In this document: in pieces, positions 1 to 5,527 of the stretch
How the letters are laid out: each line of letters begins with the position of its first letter
Position numbering within the stretch: position 1 is the stretch's first letter
NCBI GenBank assembly: GCA_900540045.1
Contig: UQEF01000100.1
Span: 1 to 9,121, forward strand
Direction of reading: 5' to 3'
DNA from: an uncultured Eubacteriales bacterium
Lineage (GTDB): Bacteria; Bacillota; Clostridia; Christensenellales; Aristaeellaceae
Length of the DNA stretch: 9,121 bases
Made by a program: the position numbers and the translations under genes
The notes under the pieces: model-generated
Told to the model about the DNA's origin: nothing
Seen by the model: only the letters and a program-made list of their open reading frames with translations
Database searches by the model: none

Positions 1-71
1 AACGAAAGGAAATATCACAAAGCTTATTTTAATGTTTTCCCCTGCGCCGCCGCGCGCTGGCCTCGGCGCTC

Positions 72-869
72 GTGCTGGCCCTGGCCGCGGGCGGCGCCTA
101 TGCCTCCCGCCCGGCGGAGCTGCGCTACATCCAGCTTGCCGTAGGACAGGCGGATTCCGCCCTGCTGCTGGACGGGAACCAGACTCTCCTCATCGACGCG
201 GGCAGCGACGGGGAGTCCGCGCTGGATTATCTGCTTGCGGAGGGACGCGACATTGATGCGCTGTTCATCACGCACCTGCATCTGGACCACATCGGCGGCG
301 TCGCGGACCTGCTGGATGCCGGGGTGCGCATCGGGCAGGTCTACCTGCCCCTCAACGCCGCCCGCCAGCAGGCGGACCCGGACGCGCTGAAGCTGCTGGA
401 GCGGCTGGAGGGGGCCGGCATCCCGGTCATGGAGCTTGCGCGCGGCGACGAGATGCGCTACAATACCACCAGCATATCCGTGCTGTGGCCCGTGCGGGAA
501 CACATCCGTTCCGGTCAGGACGCCAACGAGCTGCCGCTGGTCCTCTCCATCCGCTTTGGGCCCTACACGATTCTCAGTGCGAGCGACCTTTCCGGCGCCT
601 ATGAGCGCTATGCCGCCGCGCCCGCGGACGTGCTCAAGGTGGCGCATCACGGCAGCGCCGCCAGCTCGGGCGAAGCGTTTCTCGATCAGGTGGGCGCGCG
701 CGTGGCGCTGGTGAGCTGCTCCTCCGGCAGCCGCTATCTGCCCGGGGAAGCGACGCTGGAACGCCTGACCCGCAGCGGCGCGCAGGTATTGCGCACCGAC
801 GACTGCGGCGATATCACCCTTACCCTGCATGGCGATCAGCTGTACATCACACCCTACAAAGTGAGGTGA
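72..869 (+). CDS. ComEC-like secreted metallo-beta-lactamase-fold hydrolase
   Basis: A metallo-beta-lactamase-fold protein of the ComEC/Rec2 C-terminal type, about 265 residues from a GTG at 72. Seen: an LDVGQGD-like strand (LAVGQADSALL, about 23-33), LLIDAG (39-44), the metal motif THLHLDH (67-73, HxHxDH), a D in ASDLS (172) and the ComEC-style VLKVAHHGS (187-195). The end (VLRTDDCGDITLTL) matches the last strand of ComEC-type domains. Family members are metal-dependent hydrolases or nucleases; the substrate here is unknown. The GTG lies inside a hydrophobic stretch and has no Shine-Dalgarno site, so it is probably not the true start. In this frame, just upstream, are R-R-R and a hydrophobic run ending in AYA (residues 9-11), a signal-peptide pattern. 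An ATG at 32 is one base out of frame with it, so the gene may carry a frameshift at the TTTTCCCC run (35-42). Its stop overlaps the holA start by four bases. Confidence 0.85.
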   Translation: MLALAAGGAYASRPAELRYIQLAVGQADSALLLDGNQTLLIDAGSDGESALDYLLAEGRDIDALFITHLHLDHIGGVADLLDAGVRIGQVYLPLNAARQQADPDALKLLERLEGAGIPVMELARGDEMRYNTTSISVLWPVREHIRSGQDANELPLVLSIRFGPYTILSASDLSGAYERYAAAPADVLKVAHHGSAASSGEAFLDQVGARVALVSCSSGSRYLPGEATLERLTRSGAQVLRTDDCGDITLTLHGDQLYITPYKVR

Positions 870-1915
870 GCCCCGTGAATCACACCGCCTTTTTCGAGGC
901 CCTCAAGGCCGGGCGCATCGCCGGCTGCTATCTGTTTGAGGGCACGGAGGAATACATCAAGCAGCAGGCGCTCAAAAACCTGTGCGCGCGTCTTTTGCCC
1001 GAAGGGCTGGAGCAGATGAATCTGACGGATCTGACCGACCCGGCTCCCGACGCGCTCATCGCCGCCGCCGAGACGCTGCCTTTTCTGGCCGAGAAGCGCG
1101 TGGTGGTGGTGCGAGAGTGCGCCCTGCTCACCGCGGGCCGCAAGTCCGAGGACGAGGACCGGGCCGCCGCCCTGATGGACTACGTGCCCCGCATTCCGCC
1201 TACGGCGTGCGTGGTGTTCTATGTCAAGGGCAAGGCCGACGGCCGCAAGAAGCTCTACACGCTGCTCAAAAAGCAGAATGCCATCGTGGATTTCTCCCCC
1301 ATGAACGACGCCGAATGCGCCGACTGGTGCATACGCGCGCTGCGCCGCATGGGCAAGCGGCTCAGCGGCGAGAATGCCGCCCGGCTGGTCTTTACCGTGG
1401 GGCGTGACGCGGCGCTGCTGCGCCAGGAGATGGACAAGCTGTGCGCCTATCTTGGCGAGCGCGAGGAGATTGCCGCGGAGGATATCGACCAGATCTGCAC
1501 GCGCTCCACGGAGTGCACGGTATTTCAGATGGTGGACGCGCAGGTGGCGGGCAACAACGACACGGCCTTTGCCCTGCTTGGCGACATGCTCCGCTCCGGC
1601 GAGGACCGGGTGGGCATTCTGGCCATGCTGCTGAGGCAGTACCGCATCCTGTACCACATGCGCTGCCTGATGGATGAGCGCACCCCGCAGGCGTCCCAGG
1701 CGCAGCTGCTGGGGATTCCCCCCTTTGCGGTGGGGCGCACGCAGCAGCAGGCGCGCCGCTTTGACAAGGCGCGGCTGCGCGCGGCCTATGATTTTCTGCT
1801 GGACTATGAATACCGAATCAAGCAGGGCCGCGTTGCGCAGGAGGGCTGCGCCGAAAGCGCGCTTTTGTACCTGGAGGGCCTTCTGAGAGGAGAAAACGCA
1901 TGCATGAACCCCTGA
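866..1915 (+). CDS. holA: DNA polymerase III delta subunit
   Basis: HolA is the clamp-loader subunit that opens the beta sliding clamp during chromosome replication; it acts in the cytoplasm with the tau/gamma and delta-prime subunits. The protein is 349 residues, the usual size. Seen: YLFEGTEEYIKQQ (22-34), the degenerate P-loop region of the family; AETLPFLAEKRVVVVRE (68-84); EMDKLCAYLG (188-197); and the C-terminal collar part with LLRQYRILYHMRCL (255-268), LGIPPFAVGRT (282-292) and DYEYRIKQGR (313-322). Start choice: GTG at 866 gives the classic 4-base overlap with the upstream stop, but GTG at 875 has a better Shine-Dalgarno site (AGGTGA at 864-869, 5-base spacing), so the protein may be three residues shorter. 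In many Firmicutes holA lies just downstream of comEC, which fits the upstream ComEC-like domain here. The 3' end overlaps the next gene by 16 bases, suggesting translational coupling. Confidence 0.95.
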   Translation: MSPVNHTAFFEALKAGRIAGCYLFEGTEEYIKQQALKNLCARLLPEGLEQMNLTDLTDPAPDALIAAAETLPFLAEKRVVVVRECALLTAGRKSEDEDRAAALMDYVPRIPPTACVVFYVKGKADGRKKLYTLLKKQNAIVDFSPMNDAECADWCIRALRRMGKRLSGENAARLVFTVGRDAALLRQEMDKLCAYLGEREEIAAEDIDQICTRSTECTVFQMVDAQVAGNNDTAFALLGDMLRSGEDRVGILAMLLRQYRILYHMRCLMDERTPQASQAQLLGIPPFAVGRTQQQARRFDKARLRAAYDFLLDYEYRIKQGRVAQEGCAESALLYLEGLLRGENACMNP

Positions 1916-2436
1916 CCGCTCTGCCCATCGGCACGGCGCATCCGGACCTTTTCCGCGTGAGACGGCTGTACGAGAGCGCCTTTCCCGCCAATGAGCGCCG
2001 CCCCTTTGAGACGCTGCCGTCCGGCTTTGACGGGCAGGGCGAGCTGCTCGCCTTCTATCTGGGAGACTGCTTTGCGGGCTTTGTCAGTCTGCTCACCTGG
2101 GCAGACATCACCCACATTCTCTACTTTGCCATCGAGGAAGCTCTGCGCAACCGGGGCCTTGGCTCCGCCGCGCTGGAATGCATCAAGGGCCGCAAGCCGG
2201 GCCAGCGGCTGATTGCCGATCTGGAAGCCCCGCTCCCCGACGCGCCCAACCGCGCGCAGCGCCTTCGCCGCCGGGCGTTTTACCAGCGCGCGGGCTTCGT
2301 CCCTTCAGGCGTGGGCTACCGCTGGCAGGGGGAAAGCTACGAGCTGATGGTCTTTGGCGGCACGCTGGACGAGGCCGCGTTTCTGGCGTTCTGGCGGCAT
2401 TTCGGCGTCACGCCCAAGACCAATGGCGCCTTTTGA
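1900..2436 (+). CDS. GNAT family N-acetyltransferase
   Basis: A 178-residue protein of the GCN5-related acetyltransferase fold, which moves an acetyl group from acetyl-CoA to an amine. Seen: the acetyl-CoA pyrophosphate-binding loop RNRGLG (83-88, the R/Q-x-x-G-x-G/A motif) followed by the helix SAALECIKG, and the late motif FYQRAGF (127-133) common in the family. The N-terminal half contains RRLYESAFPANERRPF (21-36), a pattern often seen in uncharacterised Firmicutes GNAT proteins. The substrate cannot be read from the sequence. Start: ATG at 1900 follows AGAGGAGA (1886-1892) with 7 bases between, so it is well supported; a second ATG four bases later is out of frame. It overlaps the end of holA by 16 bases and precedes the DUF362 gene by 38 bases, so it is probably the third gene of the operon. 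Confidence 0.88.
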   Translation: MHEPLTALPIGTAHPDLFRVRRLYESAFPANERRPFETLPSGFDGQGELLAFYLGDCFAGFVSLLTWADITHILYFAIEEALRNRGLGSAALECIKGRKPGQRLIADLEAPLPDAPNRAQRLRRRAFYQRAGFVPSGVGYRWQGESYELMVFGGTLDEAAFLAFWRHFGVTPKTNGAF

Positions 2437-2460
2437 CTCCCTCCCCCACCGTTCCGCAGC

Positions 2461-2468
2461 AAAGGAGG
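2461..2468 (+). promoter_or_regulatory. Shine-Dalgarno site fixing the DUF362 start
   Basis: AAAGGAGG, a near-perfect match to the 16S rRNA 3' end, stands 6 bases before the ATG at 2475. It decides the start of the DUF362 gene against the much longer in-frame reading that begins at 2178 inside the acetyltransferase gene. Confidence 0.9.
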
Positions 2469-2474
2469 CGTTTT

Positions 2475-3563
2475 ATGCCCATCGTATCCGTACAGGCCGC
2501 CGGCCGCTATGACCCGGAGGTTCTCGACCGCGCCGTGGCCGCCCATTTTGAAGCCCTTGATGTGGCGGGCGATCTCAGGCCCGGCATGCATGTGCTCCTC
2601 AAGCCCAACCTGCTGGCCGCACGCGAGCCCGCGCTGGCCGTCACCACCCACCCGGAGGTGCTGGCCGCTGTGGCGCGCTGGCTGCGCGCGCACGGCATAT
2701 CGCAGATCACGCTGGCGGACAGCCCCGGCGGCGTTTACAGTGCCGCCATGCTCCGAAAGCTCTATGCGGCTTGCGGCCTTTCGCCGCTTGAGGGGCTGCT
2801 TACGCTCAATCTGGATGTTTCCAGCGGCCGGCGCGACGGCTTTACGCTGATTACGCCCGTTCTGCAGGCCGATTACATCATCAACTGCGCCAAGCTCAAA
2901 ACCCATGGGCTGACGGTGATGACCGCCGGGGTCAAAAACCTCTTTGGCTGCATCCCCGGCCTCAAAAAGCCGGAATGGCACTGCCTCAGGCCCACCATCG
3001 ACGCGTTCAGCGACCTGCTCATCGATCTGAGCCAGGCTGTGGCCCCGCAGATCACGCTGCTGGACGCCGTTGACTGCATCGAGGGAAACGGCCCCGGCGG
3101 CGGCGACGTGCGGCATATGGGCATGACGCTGTGCTCCCGTTCACCCTATGCGCTGGATGAGCAGGCTGCCCTCCTCATGGGCCTTAGGGGCGACATGCCG
3201 TCCACCGTGCGGGCGGCCCGCCGGCGGGGGCTGATGCAGGAGCCTGCCGTGCTGACGGGCGATGCTCTCGTCCCCGCCAGCCCGCCCTTTCGCCTGCCGG
3301 ATGCCGTTGTGGGCAAGGAACGTTTTCTTTCGGGCAACGGGCTGTTCCACCGCTTCTTCGGCCGGGGCCGCGCCCTGCCCCGCGTGGATGCCGCCAAATG
3401 CATCGGCTGCGGCCGTTGCGCCGAATCCTGTCCCATGCATCTGATTCACATCGAAAACCGCAAGGCGGTGATGACCTCCAAGGGCTGCATCTCCTGCTTC
3501 TGCTGCCAGGAGATGTGCCCCGCGCATGCCATCGAGGCGCGGCGCAAAGGGCTGTTCTCCTGA
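2475..3563 (+). CDS. DUF362 protein with two C-terminal 4Fe-4S ferredoxin motifs
   Basis: A 362-residue protein with an N-terminal DUF362 domain and a C-terminal bacterial ferredoxin-like domain. Seen: VLLKPNLL (40-47), ADSPGG (81-86), the stretch INCAKLKTHGLTVMTAGVKN (136-155) and LFGCIPGLKK (156-165), all typical of DUF362. Two CxxCxxCxxxCP motifs follow, with cysteines 309/312/315/319 and 338/341/344/348, so two 4Fe-4S clusters are expected; an extra Cys343 sits inside the second motif. No signal peptide or membrane segment is visible, so it is probably cytoplasmic. DUF362 has no settled biochemical function; a role in electron transfer or iron-sulfur metabolism is inference from the clusters. 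Start: ATG at 2475, 6 bases after AAAGGAGG. Only 38 bases separate it from the acetyltransferase gene and no promoter is evident there, so it is likely the last gene of the operon. Its stop lies 8 bases from the convergent TetR gene. Confidence 0.92.
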   Translation: MPIVSVQAAGRYDPEVLDRAVAAHFEALDVAGDLRPGMHVLLKPNLLAAREPALAVTTHPEVLAAVARWLRAHGISQITLADSPGGVYSAAMLRKLYAACGLSPLEGLLTLNLDVSSGRRDGFTLITPVLQADYIINCAKLKTHGLTVMTAGVKNLFGCIPGLKKPEWHCLRPTIDAFSDLLIDLSQAVAPQITLLDAVDCIEGNGPGGGDVRHMGMTLCSRSPYALDEQAALLMGLRGDMPSTVRAARRRGLMQEPAVLTGDALVPASPPFRLPDAVVGKERFLSGNGLFHRFFGRGRALPRVDAAKCIGCGRCAESCPMHLIHIENRKAVMTSKGCISCFCCQEMCPAHAIEARRKGLFS

Positions 3564-3576
3564 GGGATTTCTCAGG
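3559..3576. terminator. Possible small bidirectional hairpin between convergent stops
   Basis: CCTGAG (3559-3564) and CTCAGG (3571-3576) are a perfect 6-bp inverted repeat with a 6-base loop, spanning the stop codons of the DUF362 gene (+) and the TetR gene (-). No run of T follows on either strand beyond GTTT on +, so termination activity is uncertain. It is the only hairpin at this convergent junction. Confidence 0.3.
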
Positions 3577-4168
3577 GTTTCCTGCCTTTCTGCTTTTCGG
3601 TCAGAAACTGCATGCCCTGGCCGATCAGCTGCTCGGCGATGCCCGCGACTTCGCTCGCGGGCGTTTCCATGTCCTCCCACAGCCACCGGCGCAGAAGTCC
3701 GATGCATCCCCAGCTGGCATAGGCGTAAAACCACGAGATGTCTCTGGGCGACGCGCCCTCAAACATGCGCTGGTAGCTTTCCTGACACACCATGCGCCCC
3801 AGGTCCAGCATCTTCCACAGGAAGGACCGATCCCCGTACTCGCCCAGAACAACCTCACACATGTCGCGGTTTTCGCGCATCCACTGGAACACCGCCGTGG
3901 TGATCTCCCGCTGGGTGGCTTTCGCGTCGCTGTCTAGCAGGGGTTTGAGCTCGCCCAGTACATCCCGGTACATATCGCTTTCGATCTTCTCCCGCAGGTC
4001 GTAAATATCGCGGTAATGCGCATAAAACGTGCCCCGGTTGATGCCCGCTACCTCGCACAGCTCCTTGATGGAAATGCTCTGGATGGGCTTTTGCTTGAGC
4101 AGCCCCGTAAAGGCCTCCCGGATCAGCCGCTGGGTCACCCGCACGCGATGGTCTTTTGCTCCCGGCAT
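3572..4168 (-). CDS. TetR/AcrR family transcriptional regulator
   Basis: A 198-residue one-component regulator. Seen: the N-terminal DNA-binding domain with a helix-turn-helix, ISIKELCEVAGINRGTFYAH (32-51), then YRDIYDLREKI (52-62), as in TetR proteins. The ligand-binding half contains WFYAYASWGCIGLLRRWLWE (146-165), which resembles the C-terminal domain of DhaS-like TetR regulators, where a G-x-x-G-L-h-x-x-W segment is typical. Start: ATG at 4168-4166 with GGAGGAG (4184-4178) upstream at 9-base spacing. It is transcribed away from the NAD-dependent epimerase gene, the common layout in which a TetR protein represses its divergent neighbour and itself. The ligand is not known. The 3' end converges on the DUF362 gene with 8 bases between stops. 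Confidence 0.92.
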   Translation of the reverse strand: MPGAKDHRVRVTQRLIREAFTGLLKQKPIQSISIKELCEVAGINRGTFYAHYRDIYDLREKIESDMYRDVLGELKPLLDSDAKATQREITTAVFQWMRENRDMCEVVLGEYGDRSFLWKMLDLGRMVCQESYQRMFEGASPRDISWFYAYASWGCIGLLRRWLWEDMETPASEVAGIAEQLIGQGMQFLTEKQKGRKP

Positions 4169-4177
4169 TTGTTACAT

Positions 4178-4184
4178 CTCCTCC
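4178..4184 (-). promoter_or_regulatory. Ribosome binding site of the TetR gene
   Basis: On the - strand this reads GGAGGAG, 9 bases before the ATG at 4168. An ATG directly after it is followed at once by TAA, so only the later ATG opens a gene. Confidence 0.85.
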
Positions 4185-4239
4185 GTACACTTTAGCCCCT
4201 GCGTGTTCAAAAACCGGTCAGGCGACGCATTTCTGACGG

Positions 4240-4268
4240 TTGCTTCCTGCCGTTATCTGCATTATAAT
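4240..4268 (+). promoter_or_regulatory. Promoter of the NAD-dependent epimerase gene
   Basis: A sigma-70/sigma-A type promoter: -35 TTGCTT (4240-4245), 17-base spacer, perfect -10 TATAAT (4263-4268). Transcription would begin near 4275, giving a leader of roughly 50 bases before the ATG at 4324. The -10 is half of the palindrome ATTATAAT that also serves the opposite strand. Confidence 0.75.
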
Positions 4269-4277
4269 CCAGGCAGA
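4256..4277. promoter_or_regulatory. Candidate TetR-family operator
   Basis: TCTGC (4256-4260) and GCAGA (4273-4277) form an inverted repeat with a 12-base centre that contains the shared -10 palindrome ATTATAAT. A dimeric TetR protein bound here would cover both promoters. The arms are only 5 bp and a second spaced repeat (TTATCT 4253-4258, AGATAA 4280-4285) has a different centre, so the exact site is uncertain. The role is inferred from position. Confidence 0.4.
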
Positions 4278-4289
4278 AAAGATAATCAA
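4261..4289 (-). promoter_or_regulatory. Promoter of the TetR gene
   Basis: Read on the - strand: -35 TTGATT (4289-4284), 17-base spacer, perfect -10 TATAAT (4266-4261). Transcription would begin near 4254, with a leader of about 86 bases. The -10 overlaps that of the opposite promoter by four bases. Confidence 0.65.
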
Positions 4290-4323
4290 CATTCCTGTAT
4301 GATTTTGAAAGGGAGTGTATGAT

Positions 4324-5361
4324 ATGTTCACCTGGATTGTGACGGGAGCGGCGGGGCATTTGGGCGGCACCATCGTGCGGCTGCTTCGGGAGCGCAAGGC
4401 TGAGGTGCGGGGGCTGGTGCTGCCGCATGAAAGCGCCGCCGATCAGGGGGAAACGCGCTATTTTACCGGCGACGTGACTCTTCCGGAAACGCTCGTCCCC
4501 CTTTTCGAGGGCACGGACCCGGCGCGCACCGTGGTCATCCACACCGCCGGGCTGATCGATATCGGCGACCACCCATACGAAGAATTGCGGCGCGTCAACG
4601 TGGAAGGCACACGCAATGTGCTGGCGCTGTGCCGGCAATACGGCGTGCGCCGGCTGGTCTACGTCAGCTCCGTACATGCCATCGCGCAGGCCCCCGACGG
4701 CGGGGTGCTGCGGGAAACCTCATCGTTTTCGCCGGACGCGGTGGCGGGCAGCTACGCCAAAACCAAGGCCGAGGCCACACGCGACGTGCTGGACGCCGCC
4801 GCGGCCGGGCTGGATGCGGTGGTGGTGCATCCCTCCGGAATTCTGGGGCCCTATGACAACGCGGGCAATCACCTGGTGCAGGTGATCCGGGATTATATGA
4901 CGGGCAAGCTGCCCGCCTGCGTGCGCGGCGGCTACGACATGGTGGATGTGCGGGACGTGGCGTGGGGCTGCGTGGCAGCGGCTCTTCGGGGCAGGAAGGG
5001 CGAGTGCTACATCCTCAGCAATCGCCGGTGCAACATCAGCGATCTTTTGGAGATGGCGCGGCGCGTCTGCGGCGGGCGCAGGCTGCCGGTGCTTCCCATG
5101 GGGCTGGCGCGCGCCGCGGCGCCGCTGCTGGCCGCTTTTGCCCGGATGCGCGGGCGCAGGCCGCTGTACACCGCCTATTCCCTCCAGGCGCTTGCCAGCA
5201 ACGACCGCTTTTCGCACGACAAGGCCACCAGGGAGCTGGGCTACCGCCCGCGCGACCTGCGCCTGACCGTGCGGGATACCGTGCGCTGGCTGCAAAGCCA
5301 CGGCGTGCAGCCCCGCCGCACGCCGCGGCTGCGCCGCCGCGCAGCGCGGGCGGAGGTCTGA
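4324..5361 (+). CDS. NAD-dependent epimerase/dehydratase (extended SDR)
   Basis: A 345-residue extended short-chain dehydrogenase/reductase with a Rossmann fold. Seen: the nucleotide-binding motif TGAAGHLG (7-14, TGxxGxxG), FTGDV (47-51, acidic residue that contacts the adenine), HTAGLID (73-79), the catalytic serine region VYVSS (112-116) and the active-site pair Y144/K148 (YAKTK, the YxxxK motif). HPSGILGPYD (169-178) and VDVRDVA (207-213) follow, as in dihydroflavonol-4-reductase-like and sugar-epimerase-like members. The substrate is not evident. The last 20 residues are very arginine-rich. Start: ATG at 4324, with AAAGGGAG (4308-4315) placed 8 bases upstream; a GTG at 4315 in frame would overlap that site and is unlikely. 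It has its own promoter, is divergent from the TetR gene that probably controls it, and ends before a strong hairpin at 5492. Confidence 0.92.
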   Translation: MFTWIVTGAAGHLGGTIVRLLRERKAEVRGLVLPHESAADQGETRYFTGDVTLPETLVPLFEGTDPARTVVIHTAGLIDIGDHPYEELRRVNVEGTRNVLALCRQYGVRRLVYVSSVHAIAQAPDGGVLRETSSFSPDAVAGSYAKTKAEATRDVLDAAAAGLDAVVVHPSGILGPYDNAGNHLVQVIRDYMTGKLPACVRGGYDMVDVRDVAWGCVAAALRGRKGECYILSNRRCNISDLLEMARRVCGGRRLPVLPMGLARAAAPLLAAFARMRGRRPLYTAYSLQALASNDRFSHDKATRELGYRPRDLRLTVRDTVRWLQSHGVQPRRTPRLRRRAARAEV

Positions 5362-5378
5362 CGACATATCTCTTGTCC

Positions 5379-5419
5379 GTTTCAGGCAATCTTTCGTCAT
5401 TTTCTCCGCTTCCTGAAAC
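5379..5419. repeat. Perfect 8-bp inverted repeat with long loop
   Basis: GTTTCAGG (5379-5386) and CCTGAAAC (5412-5419) are exact reverse complements, 25 bases apart, just after the epimerase stop. No T-run follows, so it is not a standard terminator. It could be an RNA processing or stability structure at the mRNA end, or chance. Confidence 0.3.
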
Positions 5420-5491
5420 TGTGGAGTCTAGGCTTATCCGGCTTCGTACCTGAGTCGACGTATTCCGATTCTTCCAACACGATGAAAATGC

Positions 5492-5519
5492 TGTGCCCGG
5501 CCAGAACTGGCCGGGCACA
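5492..5519. terminator. Bidirectional terminator between epimerase and SNF2 genes
   Basis: A perfect inverted repeat: TGTGCCCGGCCAG (5492-5504) and CTGGCCGGGCACA (5507-5519), giving a very GC-rich stem of up to 13 bp, in practice about 12 with a GAAC loop. On the - strand it is followed by GCATTTTCATC, and on the + strand by TACCGTTTTC, so both sides have a short T-run. It lies between two convergent genes, 9 bases past the SNF2 stop on the - strand and about 130 bases past the epimerase stop. Confidence 0.8.
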
Positions 5520-5527
5520 TACCGTTT

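Noticed and set aside
24..830. 268-codon - strand frame opposite the metallo-beta-lactamase gene
   Set aside because: The + strand frame carries the HxHxDH and AHHGS motifs; the antisense frame has none and is Gln/Arg/Gly-rich.
854..1657. 267-codon - strand frame opposite holA
   Set aside because: holA is clearly recognisable on the + strand; the opposite frame is compositionally biased and lacks motifs.
2440..2468. Possible pairing of CCTCC (2440-2444) with the GGAGG ribosome site (2464-2468) of the DUF362 gene
   Set aside because: Only 5 bp with a 19-base loop; too weak and too easily due to chance to call a translational switch.
2178..2474. N-terminal extension of the DUF362 reading frame inside the acetyltransferase gene
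   Set aside because: The ATG at 2475 has a near-perfect ribosome site, DUF362 homology begins there, and the extension is low-complexity Arg/Pro/Ala typical of an out-of-frame reading of GC-rich DNA.
2337..3116. 259-codon - strand frame opposite the DUF362 gene
   Set aside because: Shadow of a well-supported gene, no recognisable features.
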